Shown here: positions 56,111 through 64,000 of the stretch, in pieces
Position numbering within the stretch: position 1 is the first letter of the stretch
How the letters are laid out: the number at the start of each line of letters is the position of its first letter
Source of the DNA: Nostoc mirabile CHAB5784
GTDB lineage: Bacteria > Cyanobacteriota > Cyanobacteriia > Cyanobacteriales > Nostocaceae
DNA: 64,000 nt
NCBI RefSeq assembly: GCF_020829645.1
Contig: NZ_JAIVFS010000011.1
Location: forward strand, 62,001-126,000
Direction: 5' to 3'
Translations under genes and position numbers: made by a program
The notes under the pieces: model-generated
What the model was told of the DNA's origin: nothing
The model's database searches: none
Seen by the model: only the letters and a program-made list of their open reading frames with translations

Positions 56111-56785
56111 GTGCATAGATTTCAGACTTTACCAAGTGTTTTAGGATTAGCGATGTCTACGATGAGCTTCGCTTACGCAGGGTTGATTGGTGGCATGAGT
56201 TCTGTCTTTGCCCAACAAACCATTCCCCTTTGTCAACCACCAAATGCGGGTGAGTATCTTTTATTAGTAGTCAGTCCCACAGCAGATAATCAAAAGCAGT
56301 TGCGTAGTGCCTTACCGCCGGAACTGAAGACGATTAACTGCAAATATCTCAACGAAACTGTGACGCGGATAGGGGGCTTTAATAAAATTGATGATGCCAA
56401 TCGATGGGCAAGGTATGTCAGCAATATTGTTGGCTTGTCTGCTATCATCACTACTCGACCAACAACGCCAGATGTGCAGCCACAGCAACAGGCACCAATA
56501 CTGCAACCTCAGCAGACAGTTTATAATCCTCAAGCATTAGGAGAAGGTTATGCAGTGCTGGTAGATTATTACAACCGTCCAGAACTAGTAAATAGTGTGC
56601 AACAAGTAGTGGGAGGGAACGTAGGTTTTGTTTCTTATGGACAACGCCCTTACTTGTTGGCAGTTTATACGACTAACCAAACTGAAGCATACAACACCTT
56701 GCAGAAGCTGAACAATGGCGGTTTTGTCGCCAGCATAGTAGATAGTCGTAAGGTAATTCTGCTGCGCTCAACTGTACGGTTGTAA
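56111..56785 (+). CDS. Hypothetical secreted protein with SPOR-like repeats
   Basis: A 224-residue protein with a likely signal peptide (about 1-35, ending SVFAQQ). Two alpha/beta units of about 70 residues follow (GEYLLLVVSPTADNQKQLRS ... and GYAVLVDYYNRPELVNSVQQ ...), separated by a Pro/Gln-rich linker, each of the SPOR-like form. It is probably periplasmic. It starts at GTG 56111, which gives the complete signal peptide; ATG 56153 would leave a shorter one. No specific family name is recognised. Confidence 0.65.
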   Translation: MHRFQTLPSVLGLAMSTMSFAYAGLIGGMSSVFAQQTIPLCQPPNAGEYLLLVVSPTADNQKQLRSALPPELKTINCKYLNETVTRIGGFNKIDDANRWARYVSNIVGLSAIITTRPTTPDVQPQQQAPILQPQQTVYNPQALGEGYAVLVDYYNRPELVNSVQQVVGGNVGFVSYGQRPYLLAVYTTNQTEAYNTLQKLNNGGFVASIVDSRKVILLRSTVRL

Positions 56786-56787
56786 TC

Positions 56788-56840
56788 ATTAGTCATTAGT
56801 CATTAGTCATTAGTCATTAGTCATTGGTCATTAGTCATTC
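56788..56840. repeat. TTAGTCA heptamer tandem repeat
   Basis: Seven adjacent heptamers with one TTGGTCA variant, followed by CTGTAGA heptamers (56850-56872), between convergent genes. Confidence 0.85.
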
Positions 56841-56877
56841 GTTAATAAACTGTAGACTGTAGACTGTAGACTATTGA

Positions 56878-57333
56878 CTAATAAGCAGACCTAGCTAACC
56901 AATAGATGGTTATGCCCAAAGCTGACCCAGCTATTACCTGAACTGGTGTATGTCCGAGTAATTCTTTGAGACGGTCTTGGCTAAAGTCTGGTTTTTCATG
57001 AAATAATTCATCAATCATTTGATTGAGGATACGAGCTTGCTTACCAGCCGCTTGGCGAACTCCGGCTGCATCATACATGACGATGATGGCAAAAATCATT
57101 GCAACGGCAAAATCAGGAGATGCCCAACCGAGTGTTTGCCCTACACCGGCGGCTAAAGCTGTAACTAAAGCTGAATGGGCACTGGGCATACCTCCGGTTG
57201 TCACTAAAACACGCACATTCAGTTTGCGATTTTTGACGATCTCGATTACGAGCTTTAGGGCTTGAGCAATTAAACAAGCTATCAAAGCAACCAGCAGCAC
57301 CCGGTTGTCTAAAATGTTGCCTATGTCCTGCAT
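56878..57333 (-). CDS. Divergent PAP2 family membrane protein (DUF212)
   Basis: A 151-residue protein with about four membrane helices and the motifs TTGGMPSAHSALVTALA and MYDAAGVRQAAGKQA. The family is distantly related to PAP2 phosphatases; the SAHS motif keeps the histidine of the PAP2 active site. Role unknown, a lipid phosphate phosphatase is conceivable. It is the last gene of a folD-crtE-DUF212 series on the minus strand, so it may serve isoprenoid or lipid metabolism. Confidence 0.85.
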   Translation of the reverse strand: MQDIGNILDNRVLLVALIACLIAQALKLVIEIVKNRKLNVRVLVTTGGMPSAHSALVTALAAGVGQTLGWASPDFAVAMIFAIIVMYDAAGVRQAAGKQARILNQMIDELFHEKPDFSQDRLKELLGHTPVQVIAGSALGITIYWLARSAY

Positions 57334-57567
57334 GGTATTTTGGTTAGGTTAGTAAATATTAGCAGCAGTTGTTGGTTGAGGAAACATCTAGATTCAACCC
57401 AAAATCCAAAATTAACCTAGTACATCACGGTGGAAACAGACTAACTATTCAAATTCACCCAAAAGCCTACTTAATCAGCTTTTTGGATTTTGATATAAGT
57501 GAATTTTGAATTTCGCTGGACGGTGTAGTATAGCATGGCGTAAATAAACCACCCATTCCAAATCAAT

Positions 57568-57612
57568 GAAACGCTTACGAATTACGAATTACGAATTACG
57601 AATTACGAATTA
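57568..57612. repeat. ACGAATT heptamer tandem repeat
   Basis: Six ACGAATT copies just after the crtE stop codon, in the 290-bp gap to the DUF212 gene. Confidence 0.85.
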
Positions 57613-57624
57613 TCCAAAGCGTTA

Positions 57625-58557
57625 CTAGTTATTGCGGCTGATGATAAAATGAGCGATCGCTTGGAGTGATTTGGCTCTCTCTCCAAATGGTTCTAATTCT
57701 GCACAAGCTGCTTTAACTAACTCTTGGGCTTTTGAGCGAGATTCCTCAAGTCCCCAAAGGCTAGGATAGGTCACTTTCTGCGCTTTTTGGTCTTTACCCG
57801 CAGTTTTGCCTAATTGCTCTTGAGTAGAAGTGATATCCAGAATATCATCTATGATTTGGAATGCTAGCCCAATATTTTGAGCATAACGGGTCAGTCGCTG
57901 CACATCTTCAGGTGATGCCCCAGCTATGATCCCGCCACAAACTACGCAAGCTTCCAAAAGAGCGGCTGTTTTGTGTTGATGGATGAAATTTAGCGTTTCT
58001 AGGGAAATATCTGATTTACCTTCCGACTCTAAATCGACAACTTGACCGCCGACCAAACCAGCTGCCCCCAGCGCCCGACCAAGACGGGCAATAACCTGCA
58101 AGACTAGCTCTCTCTTAACGCTTTGAGGGGTTTCAATGGCAACAAATTCAAAAGCGAGAGCCAACAAGCCATCGCCAGCTAAAATCGCCACATCTTCGCC
58201 ATAGACTTTATGATTCGTCAGCTTCCCACGACGGTAATCGTCATTATCCATCGCCGGTAGGTCGTCATGAATCAACGACATTGTATGAATCATCTCCACA
58301 GCACAAGCCGTTGGCATGGCCATTTCGATGGTTCCACCGATCATTTCACAGGTAGCAAGGCAAAGAATGGGACGTACACGCTTACCTCCAGCTAATAACG
58401 AGTAGCGCATCGCCTCATAAATCTTTTCTGGATAAATGATCGGGATAGCCTGATCTAAAGCAGTATCACAAAGCTTTTGTCGCTCTTTGAGATAAGCTGC
58501 TAAGTTAAACGTGGCTTCCTCTGGTGGTGTCTTTTGAACGTTATCAGTTGCTACCAT
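57625..58557 (-). CDS. crtE: Geranylgeranyl diphosphate synthase (polyprenyl synthetase)
   Basis: A 310-residue trans-prenyltransferase. It extends allylic diphosphates with IPP to GGPP for carotenoids, phytol and quinones. The first aspartate-rich motif is DDLPAMD (98-104) and the second DDILD in [17 protein letters not shown] and the K in HHK-like HQHKTAAL are also present. It starts at ATG 58557. folD lies 184 bp upstream on the same strand, in the order common in cyanobacteria. Confidence 0.93.
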   Translation of the reverse strand: MVATDNVQKTPPEEATFNLAAYLKERQKLCDTALDQAIPIIYPEKIYEAMRYSLLAGGKRVRPILCLATCEMIGGTIEMAMPTACAVEMIHTMSLIHDDLPAMDNDDYRRGKLTNHKVYGEDVAILAGDGLLALAFEFVAIETPQSVKRELVLQVIARLGRALGAAGLVGGQVVDLESEGKSDISLETLNFIHQHKTAALLEACVVCGGIIAGASPEDVQRLTRYAQNIGLAFQIIDDILDITSTQEQLGKTAGKDQKAQKVTYPSLWGLEESRSKAQELVKAACAELEPFGERAKSLQAIAHFIISRNN

Positions 58558-58643
58558 TCTTAAATTCCTGACATTTTAGGATTTTTGTCTTATACGTCAC
58601 AATTTTAAGGTGCTGTGGCGCTGAAAAAATGAAGAATTAGGAG

Positions 58644-58687
58644 AGACGCGATTAATCGCGTTAGGAGAGACGCGATTAATCGCGTCT
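58644..58687. repeat. Two tandem palindromes AGACGCGATTAATCGCGT
   Basis: The palindrome of family 598-617 occurs twice in a row (58644-58661, 58668-58687) between crtE and folD. Confidence 0.75.
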
Positions 58688-58741
58688 GTACAGGAATTAG
58701 GATTAATAACTCTTAACTTTTAACTCATCACTCCTGACTCC

Positions 58742-59629
58742 TCACTCTTTTTCTTTTCTTGCCGCCTTGGAATAGCTGGCAAATGTATTTTGCAACAATA
58801 TGGCGACAGTCATAGGGCCAACACCACCAGGAACGGGGGTGATAAATTCTGCTACAGCAGCTGTTGATTCAAAGTGGACATCGCCAATTAAACGGCTTTT
58901 GCCACTAGTATCGGTGACGCGATTCATTCCCACATCTACCACAACAGCGCCCGGTTTTACCATGTCAGCAGTGATCAGTCCGGGACGACCTACTGCTGCA
59001 ATTAGAATATCAGCATTTTGGGTGATGGTTTTGAGGTCATGCGATCGCGAGTGAGCGATCGTGACTGTGGCATCAGCTTCTAGTAGCATCAGTGCCATTG
59101 GCTTACCCACCAAAATACTGCGTCCCACCACTACTGCCTGTTTTCCCTGCAAAGGAATCTCATATTCTTCTAAAAGCCGCATCACACCAGCCGGGGTGCA
59201 GCTGCGTAAACCAGTTTCTCCCCGTACTAGTCGCCCCAAGTTAACTGGGTGCAGTCCATCAGCGTCTTTATTGGGATCAATTTGATGTAGCAGAGCCACG
59301 GCATCCAAGTGGTTAGGTAAGGGCAGCTGCACGAGAATGCCATCCACCTGTTCATCGTGGTTTAGTGCAGCTATGACCTCTTCTAACTCCTCAAAGGTAG
59401 TTTGGGTGGGAAAATGCTGACCAAAAGAGGCGATCCCAACTTTAGCGCAAGCTTTTTCTTTATTACGGACATAAGCTGCTGAGGCTGGATTATCGCCAAC
59501 CATCAGCACTGCTAAACCAGGGGATCGCCCAATTTTTGGTTGTAATTGTGTAATGGCAACAGAAAGTTCTTGCTGAATTTTTGCAGCTATTGTTTTACCA
59601 TCAAGGAGTTTGGCAGTTTTTGTTTCCAT
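58742..59629 (-). CDS. folD: Methylenetetrahydrofolate dehydrogenase / cyclohydrolase
   Basis: A 295-residue bifunctional enzyme of one-carbon metabolism. The motifs present are YVRNKEKAC with the catalytic Tyr/Lys, [52 protein letters not shown] for NADP binding and [15 protein letters not shown]. Length is normal. ATG 59629 starts the minus-strand series. Confidence 0.96.
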   Translation of the reverse strand: METKTAKLLDGKTIAAKIQQELSVAITQLQPKIGRSPGLAVLMVGDNPASAAYVRNKEKACAKVGIASFGQHFPTQTTFEELEEVIAALNHDEQVDGILVQLPLPNHLDAVALLHQIDPNKDADGLHPVNLGRLVRGETGLRSCTPAGVMRLLEEYEIPLQGKQAVVVGRSILVGKPMALMLLEADATVTIAHSRSHDLKTITQNADILIAAVGRPGLITADMVKPGAVVVDVGMNRVTDTSGKSRLIGDVHFESTAAVAEFITPVPGGVGPMTVAILLQNTFASYSKAARKEKE

Positions 59630-59856
59630 GAGAATTCCCAGCTATAATTCGCCTTTTGTCAAAACACTTGCAACAAGTCTTTCCCCCTGCCCCCTGCCTC
59701 TTCATTGATGTAGTAGCGTTTTTCTCACAGTAAATCCATAATCTTTATTTTCTCAGATCAATGGCGTTATCTGAAGAATAAAGAATTAAGGATGAAATTC
59801 AGAACATTTTTTGCTCAGTTGAGAGTGTGTTTCTGAAAGTGCAGAGAATAGTATAG

Positions 59857-60342
59857 ATGGGAACAGACCTGATGAAACTGGCGACAAAGCAAGCAGTGAA
59901 GCAAAAATTTGCTCAATCGGTGGCTTTCATGCAACAAACGAGAATATCCCTTTCGTTCTTGTACGGGTACACTATTGTTCCCTACCGCCTGGGGTTGATT
60001 TTTTTATTGGTGGTGGGACTTTGTAGTTGTGGTAGTTTAACCTCGTCTGGCTTGAATGGGACTAATTTTAAAATTGGTACCAATGTCACCCCAATTCGAG
60101 AAATTAAACTAGAAAAAGACAATAAGGCTACAGTTTACATCCAAGGTAAGGTGGAAAAGAAAGCTCCTTTGATCAAGCAGTGGGCTTATCAAATTAGTGA
60201 CTCAACTGGCCAAATTTGGGTTGTCACTAATCAAAAGAATCTGGACGAGGGGGCACAAGTGGTGATTAAGGGTAAAATTCGCTACCGAAGTATCCCTTTA
60301 GCTGGGAAAGAATTGGGGGAAGTTTATCTAGAAGAAGAGTAA
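59857..60342 (+). CDS. Hypothetical lipoprotein with OB-fold-like domain
   Basis: A 161-residue protein. A long N-terminus contains a hydrophobic stretch ending in a lipobox-like LVVGLCSCG (Cys at about 55). The soluble part (TVYIQGKVEKKAPLIKQWAYQISDSTGQIWVV ... VVIKGKIRYRSI) has the strand pattern of a small OB fold. It is likely a membrane-bound periplasmic lipoprotein of unknown role. If the lipobox is used, the true start could be further downstream. A Nudix gene follows 20 bp later, probably in the same transcript. Confidence 0.65.
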   Translation: MGTDLMKLATKQAVKQKFAQSVAFMQQTRISLSFLYGYTIVPYRLGLIFLLVVGLCSCGSLTSSGLNGTNFKIGTNVTPIREIKLEKDNKATVYIQGKVEKKAPLIKQWAYQISDSTGQIWVVTNQKNLDEGAQVVIKGKIRYRSIPLAGKELGEVYLEEE

Positions 60343-60362
60343 TTAGCAATTAAAAATAACAC

Positions 60363-60800
60363 ATGAACAATCAACCGATACATGTAGCGATCGCAATTCT
60401 CTACCAAAAAAACAAGTTTCTCATGCAACTGCGAGATAACATCCCCGGTATTCTCTACCCTGGTTACTGGGCGCTATTTGGCGGTCATATCGAACCTGGT
60501 GAAACGCCAGAGGTAGCAGTGAAGCGAGAAATTTTAGAAGAAATCGGCTATATTTTACCATCTTTTGTTGAATTTGGCTGTTATCCCGACGAAAGAGTTG
60601 TTCGTCATGTCTTTCATGCACCACTCTTGGTGGAATTAAATCAACTGGTTTTGAATGAAGGTTGGGATATGGGGTTATTGACCCTAGAAAATATTCACCA
60701 AGGTAACTGTTATTCGCAAAACGCTGGTGAAGTGCGACCTTTGGGGAATGTGCATCAGCGAATTATGTTGGATTTTATCGACAAAAAGCAACAGCCATAA
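60363..60800 (+). CDS. Nudix hydrolase
   Basis: A 145-residue protein with a complete Nudix box (GHIEPGETPEVAVKREILEE followed by IG; consensus GX5EX7REUXEEXGU). The enzyme would hydrolyse a nucleoside diphosphate linked to another group; the substrate cannot be told. The start ATG 60363 lies 20 bp after the lipoprotein stop. Confidence 0.9.
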   Translation: MNNQPIHVAIAILYQKNKFLMQLRDNIPGILYPGYWALFGGHIEPGETPEVAVKREILEEIGYILPSFVEFGCYPDERVVRHVFHAPLLVELNQLVLNEGWDMGLLTLENIHQGNCYSQNAGEVRPLGNVHQRIMLDFIDKKQQP

Positions 60801-60816
60801 ACCTAATTCAGGAATT

Positions 60817-60933
60817 AGGGAACTCCAAAAAATAAATTATCCAATTTTTGGAATCAAAACGACTTTTCCTCCCCCTGCAAGAACTGCTCCCCTGCCCTAA
60901 AAGCGATGGGATATTTTTTATTTGGAAGTCCCT
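60817..60933. mobile_element. MITE-like element, family B, uninterrupted copy
   Basis: Ends AGGGAACTCC and GGAAGTCCCT. It shares AAATAAATTATCCAA and TTTTATTTGGAAGTCC with 3011-3416 and shows the empty form of the site occupied by a family A element there. Confidence 0.6.
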
Positions 60934-61044
60934 TATTGTTAATTTGTCGGGTGCGTTACGCTACGCGACAACACACCCTACATATACTTAGATTTTTTCA
61001 CGCAATCAAATATGATATCAAGTTCGGCAAATCACTTACGATAT

Positions 61045-61210
61045 GTCATTGCGTTCGCCCCTGGCGTTCCCGTTGGCGCAGCCTAAGAAGAGAAGGGTAT
61101 GCAACGAAGTGGAATGTTCGCCTTTGGCGTTCCCGCAGGGTAGCAATTCGCTTGCGGTTTGGAGATTGCAACTCTTAGAGACGCTTTGCGAACACAACGT
61201 TTGCAATGAC
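61045..61210. mobile_element. Family F inverted-repeat element
   Basis: Ends GTCATTGCGTTCG and CGTTTGCAATGAC, with internal TTGGCGCAGCCTAAGAAGAG shared with the copy nested at 18329-18480. No coding capacity. Confidence 0.6.
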
Positions 61211-61253
61211 AACTAATCAGCCGAACATGATATGATTCCTATATTTCTATTAA

Positions 61254-61462
61254 GAGGATGTTTGAAAAGTTTTCTTCTCAGTAACAAAACGTTCTAGATC
61301 CCCCTAAATCCACGCCACTTGCTTCACTTGGGGAGACCCCAAGACCGCAGTGGCTCCCCGATAAATTGGGGGACTTTGATTTCAGTTCCCCCCTTTTTAA
61401 GGGGGGCTAGGGGGGATCAGTTAGTGCCTAAAATGACAGCCAACCACTTTTCAAACAACCTC
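61254..61462. mobile_element. MITE family E (ends GAGGATGTTTGAAAAG, TSD TAA)
   Basis: Inverted ends GAGGATGTTTGAAAAG and CTTTTCAAACAACCTC are flanked by TAA (61251-61253, 61463-61465). A 3-bp TNA duplication with this end wording fits non-autonomous relatives of IS5-family elements. The interior holds CCCCC/GGGGG repeats. Confidence 0.65.
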
Positions 61463-61491
61463 TAAGTATTTGGTGAAATGGTATCAGAGCC

Positions 61492-64000
61492 TCACCACTG
61501 TGAACCTTTGGTAATTAATGCTTTTGCCGTTTCGCTATTAACCGGTTTGGAGAAGAAATATCCCTGTCCATACTCACACTTCAAGGACTGAAGTTGGCTT
61601 AGTTGTGCTTTTGTTTCCACCCCTTCTGCCGTTACGTTCATCCCAAGACTATGGGCTAGCGTCACGATCGCCTGCACAATTTCCAAGTTCTCAGCATCAA
61701 TACCTATTCTAGTAATAAAGGAGCGATCAATCTTCAACCCATCCATTGGGAAACGATGCAAATAACTTAAAGAAGAGTAGCCTGTTCCAAAGTCATCCAT
61801 TTCCAGCTGGATACCTAAAGCTTTGAGTTCAAAAAGGATAGAGCTTGCAGCTTCAGTATTTTCCATAATCACACTTTCGGTAATCTCCACCCTCAAACTA
61901 CTAGCTCCCAGGTGAGTTTCCTGCAAAACTTGTTTTATGTGTTCGATCAAGTCTGGTTGCATGATCTGTTTACTGGAGAAATTCACATTAATAGTCAAAG
62001 GGATATCTGTAGGTAGTTGTCGTTGCCATTCATACATTTGAAAGCAAGCCTGATGCAGCACCCATTGCCCAATAGAGATAATTAACCCAGTCTCCTCTGC
62101 TACAGAAATAAACTCTGCTGGATAAATCAGACCTCGATCTGGATGCTGCCAGTGCAAAAGTGCCTCGAACCCAGATAATATGCCAGTTTTCAGCGACACG
62201 ATTGGTTGATAATAAAGCTGAAACTCTTGACGTTCAATCGCACGCCGCAAATCCATCTCCAATTGCAAGCGTGCTACGGTACTAGTATGCATTTCTTTGC
62301 CAAACACTTGATATCGAGCCTTACCTAACGTCTTAGCGCGATACATTGCAATGTCGGCATCCCGTAAAAGTTCCTCTGAGCGGTCATATCCAATTGTACT
62401 TAGAGCAATACCAATACTTGCAGTAGTGAATACTTCATGCCCATCAAGGTTGAATGGCGCGGTAAGCTGCTTGTGGATGCGGTCAGCTACATCTGTTACG
62501 TCTGTCACCTCTTTGATATCATTTAGCAAGATTGTAAACTCGTCTCCTCCGATCCGGGCAACGGTATCACTGGGGCGAATGCACTTCAGAAGTCTATGAG
62601 CGATCGCAATTAGCAGTTGATCTCCGATACTATGCCCAAGGCTATCGTTGACAAGCTTGAAGCGATCCAAGTCTAGAAACAGGACAGCAAATAAATAATC
62701 TGTATGCCGTTGTGCATGTTTAAGCACCGATTCGAGCCGATCTATAAACAAAGCCCGGTTGGGCAATCCTGTCAATCGGTCGTGCAGAGCGTCGTAGAGT
62801 AGTTGTTCCTCAATCTGCTTGCGATCAGTGATGTCTAAGGTGCTACCTACTATTCGGATCGCCTGTCCATCAGAATTTCGGACAATAGTTCCCCTGTCCC
62901 AAACATATCGGTATTGATTGTTGCGATCGCAAATCCGATATTCCAGAGCAAAATCGCTTTTATTTGCCAGAGCGATCGCAATTTGCTGGCAAAAATGCTG
63001 TTGTTCATCTAGATGAATACGTGCAATCCACCATTGGAAGCTGGGTTGAGCTTCTTCGGGAGAATAACCTAAAATATCGACAAGACCAGCTGTCCTTTCA
63101 ATGGTTTTCTGCTTGATGTCCCACTCATAGATCACACAATTCACTGCTGAAGTAGCAACCGTAAACCGCTCGTTCGAGCGCAAAAGCTCTTGCTCTATTA
63201 GCTTGCGTTCGGCGATTTCTTTTTGCAGTTCTTCATTGGCTTTTGCTAGTTCGCTAGTACGCTTCTGAACTCGTAATTCTAGCTGATCACGAGCCTTTTG
63301 CAGTGCTTTCTCTGCCTGCTTGCGTTCAGCAATCTCAACTCGGAGCTGCTTGTTGGCATTGATTAACTCGGTTGTACGTTCTGCCACTCTACTTTCTAGC
63401 TCGGTGTAAGCTTGTTGCAGTGCCTTCTCTGCCTGCTTACGTTCGGTGATATCTTCGATTGTTCCCACATAACCGATCAGTACGCCTGTATCGTCAAACA
63501 TCGGAGCTGATCGGGCGTGAACCCAACGAACACCTCCCTTCTCACTTTGGAAGCGATACTCAATAAAATGTTCTTGACCTGTAGCCACACACGCAGCCCA
63601 ATCGGCAAGCATCCACTCGCGATCGTCGGGGTGAATGAACTGTGCATACCCTGATCCCAGAGATTCTTCAAATGTGAAGCCACCAATCGCTTGACAACGA
63701 GGATTAGTATATGTACCTTGTCCATAAATATCCGCCATAAAGATACCGACTGGTGAACAAGCACTCAAACAACGAAATCGTTCCTCGCTTTGGCGCAACA
63801 CATCTTCTGCACGCCGACGATCAGTAATTTCGTTCTGCAATTGCTCATTGGCATTGATTAGCTCGGCTGTACGTTCTGCCACTCTGAGTTCTAACTCGGC
63901 ATAAGCTTTTTGCGACACCTCCTCTACCTGCTTGCGCGCAGTAATATCACGAACGAAGCACCGCGAGTAGATGAACTGGTCATTCTCCCAGAATACATTC
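61492..64000 (-). CDS. PAS-GGDEF-EAL protein (5' partial)
   Basis: The minus-strand frame is open to the window edge, so the N-terminus is outside; the visible start of the chain is the end of a PAS domain (RCFVRDITARKQVEE). A coiled coil, a PAS with PAC (FRCLSACSPVGIFMAD ... GTIEDITERK), another coiled coil with RTTELINANK repeats, a PAS (RFTVATSAVNCVIYEWD ... GSTLDITDRK), GGDEF with an intact RIGGDEF, and EAL with intact GFEALLHW, DDFGTGYSSL and KIDRSFI follow. Both catalytic sites of cyclic di-GMP synthesis and breakdown look active. Signal unknown. Confidence 0.9.
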   Translation of the reverse strand, partial: NVFWENDQFIYSRCFVRDITARKQVEEVSQKAYAELELRVAERTAELINANEQLQNEITDRRRAEDVLRQSEERFRCLSACSPVGIFMADIYGQGTYTNPRCQAIGGFTFEESLGSGYAQFIHPDDREWMLADWAACVATGQEHFIEYRFQSEKGGVRWVHARSAPMFDDTGVLIGYVGTIEDITERKQAEKALQQAYTELESRVAERTTELINANKQLRVEIAERKQAEKALQKARDQLELRVQKRTSELAKANEELQKEIAERKLIEQELLRSNERFTVATSAVNCVIYEWDIKQKTIERTAGLVDILGYSPEEAQPSFQWWIARIHLDEQQHFCQQIAIALANKSDFALEYRICDRNNQYRYVWDRGTIVRNSDGQAIRIVGSTLDITDRKQIEEQLLYDALHDRLTGLPNRALFIDRLESVLKHAQRHTDYLFAVLFLDLDRFKLVNDSLGHSIGDQLLIAIAHRLLKCIRPSDTVARIGGDEFTILLNDIKEVTDVTDVADRIHKQLTAPFNLDGHEVFTTASIGIALSTIGYDRSEELLRDADIAMYRAKTLGKARYQVFGKEMHTSTVARLQLEMDLRRAIERQEFQLYYQPIVSLKTGILSGFEALLHWQHPDRGLIYPAEFISVAEETGLIISIGQWVLHQACFQMYEWQRQLPTDIPLTINVNFSSKQIMQPDLIEHIKQVLQETHLGASSLRVEITESVIMENTEAASSILFELKALGIQLEMDDFGTGYSSLSYLHRFPMDGLKIDRSFITRIGIDAENLEIVQAIVTLAHSLGMNVTAEGVETKAQLSQLQSLKCEYGQGYFFSKPVNSETAKALITKGSQW

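Larger units (their letters stand above)
60801..61491. other. 690-bp gap of stacked inverted-repeat elements
   Basis: In order: family B element (60817-60933), a GGTGCGTTACGCTACGCGAC segment, family F element (61045-61210) framed by an outer ATATCAAGTTCGGC / GCCGAACATGATAT inverted repeat, and family E element (61254-61462). No gene is present. Confidence 0.65.

Overview
The window comes from a filamentous, heterocyst-forming cyanobacterium of the Nostoc/Anabaena type. The evidence is frequent GCGATCGC (HIP1) octamers, heptamer tandem repeats between genes, many PAS/GAF signalling proteins, genes for GGPP synthase, Ycf54, sucrose-phosphate phosphatase and a cyanobacterial PII protein, and above all a hetF gene with a tandem array matching the NsiR1 small RNA described in Nostoc sp. 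PCC 7120. No tRNA, rRNA or CRISPR array was recognised.

Layout. 0-8.7 kb: 3' end of a Rieske-type FAD oxidoreductase, a squalene/phytoene synthase family gene, an SpkB-like Ser/Thr kinase, an FHA protein, and recA (minus) with a LexA-like site upstream. 9.3-12 kb: a PIN toxin-antitoxin pair and xseA-xseB. 12.7-25.2 kb: two related hybrid histidine kinases flanking spp-ruvA, bioF and a frameshifted CpeT-like gene. 25.5-32 kb: a hypothetical gene, a photosystem I accumulation factor, murT-gatD, a second PIN toxin-antitoxin pair and two tandem Uma2 genes. 32.9-40.4 kb: a 1015-residue LRR-Roc-COR protein, hetF (minus) and the divergent nsiR1-like array. 41-50.4 kb: a thioredoxin-fold protein, a subtilase, a beta-helix/RTX protein, thiD, a coiled-coil membrane protein and glnB. 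50.5-64 kb: rdgB, a phosphohexomutase, a decayed IS200/IS605 element, pdxJ, a SnoaL-like gene, ycf54, a folD-crtE-DUF212 cluster (minus), a lipoprotein, a Nudix hydrolase and a PAS-GGDEF-EAL protein cut by the right edge.

Most long gaps are built from small non-autonomous inverted-repeat elements, often nested. For several the target-site duplication can be read directly: family A (ends AGGACTTACGC, 5 bp), family C (CAGGGCTRTTTCATT, about 10 bp), family D (GGGAGCATCCCAG, 9 bp) and family E (GAGGATGTTTGAAAAG, TAA). One family A copy sits exactly inside an nsiR1 repeat, between its promoter and its RNA body. A 35-bp repeat lies twice, in opposite orientation, inside the hetF coding region, and a relative lies inside murT.

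The strongest observation is the nsiR1-like array: seven units in six well-preserved or disrupted forms plus one remnant. Units with a promoter carry a TCCGGA-type box, a TAGAAM-type -10 box 16 nt further on, an RNA body of about 62 nt and an intrinsic terminator.
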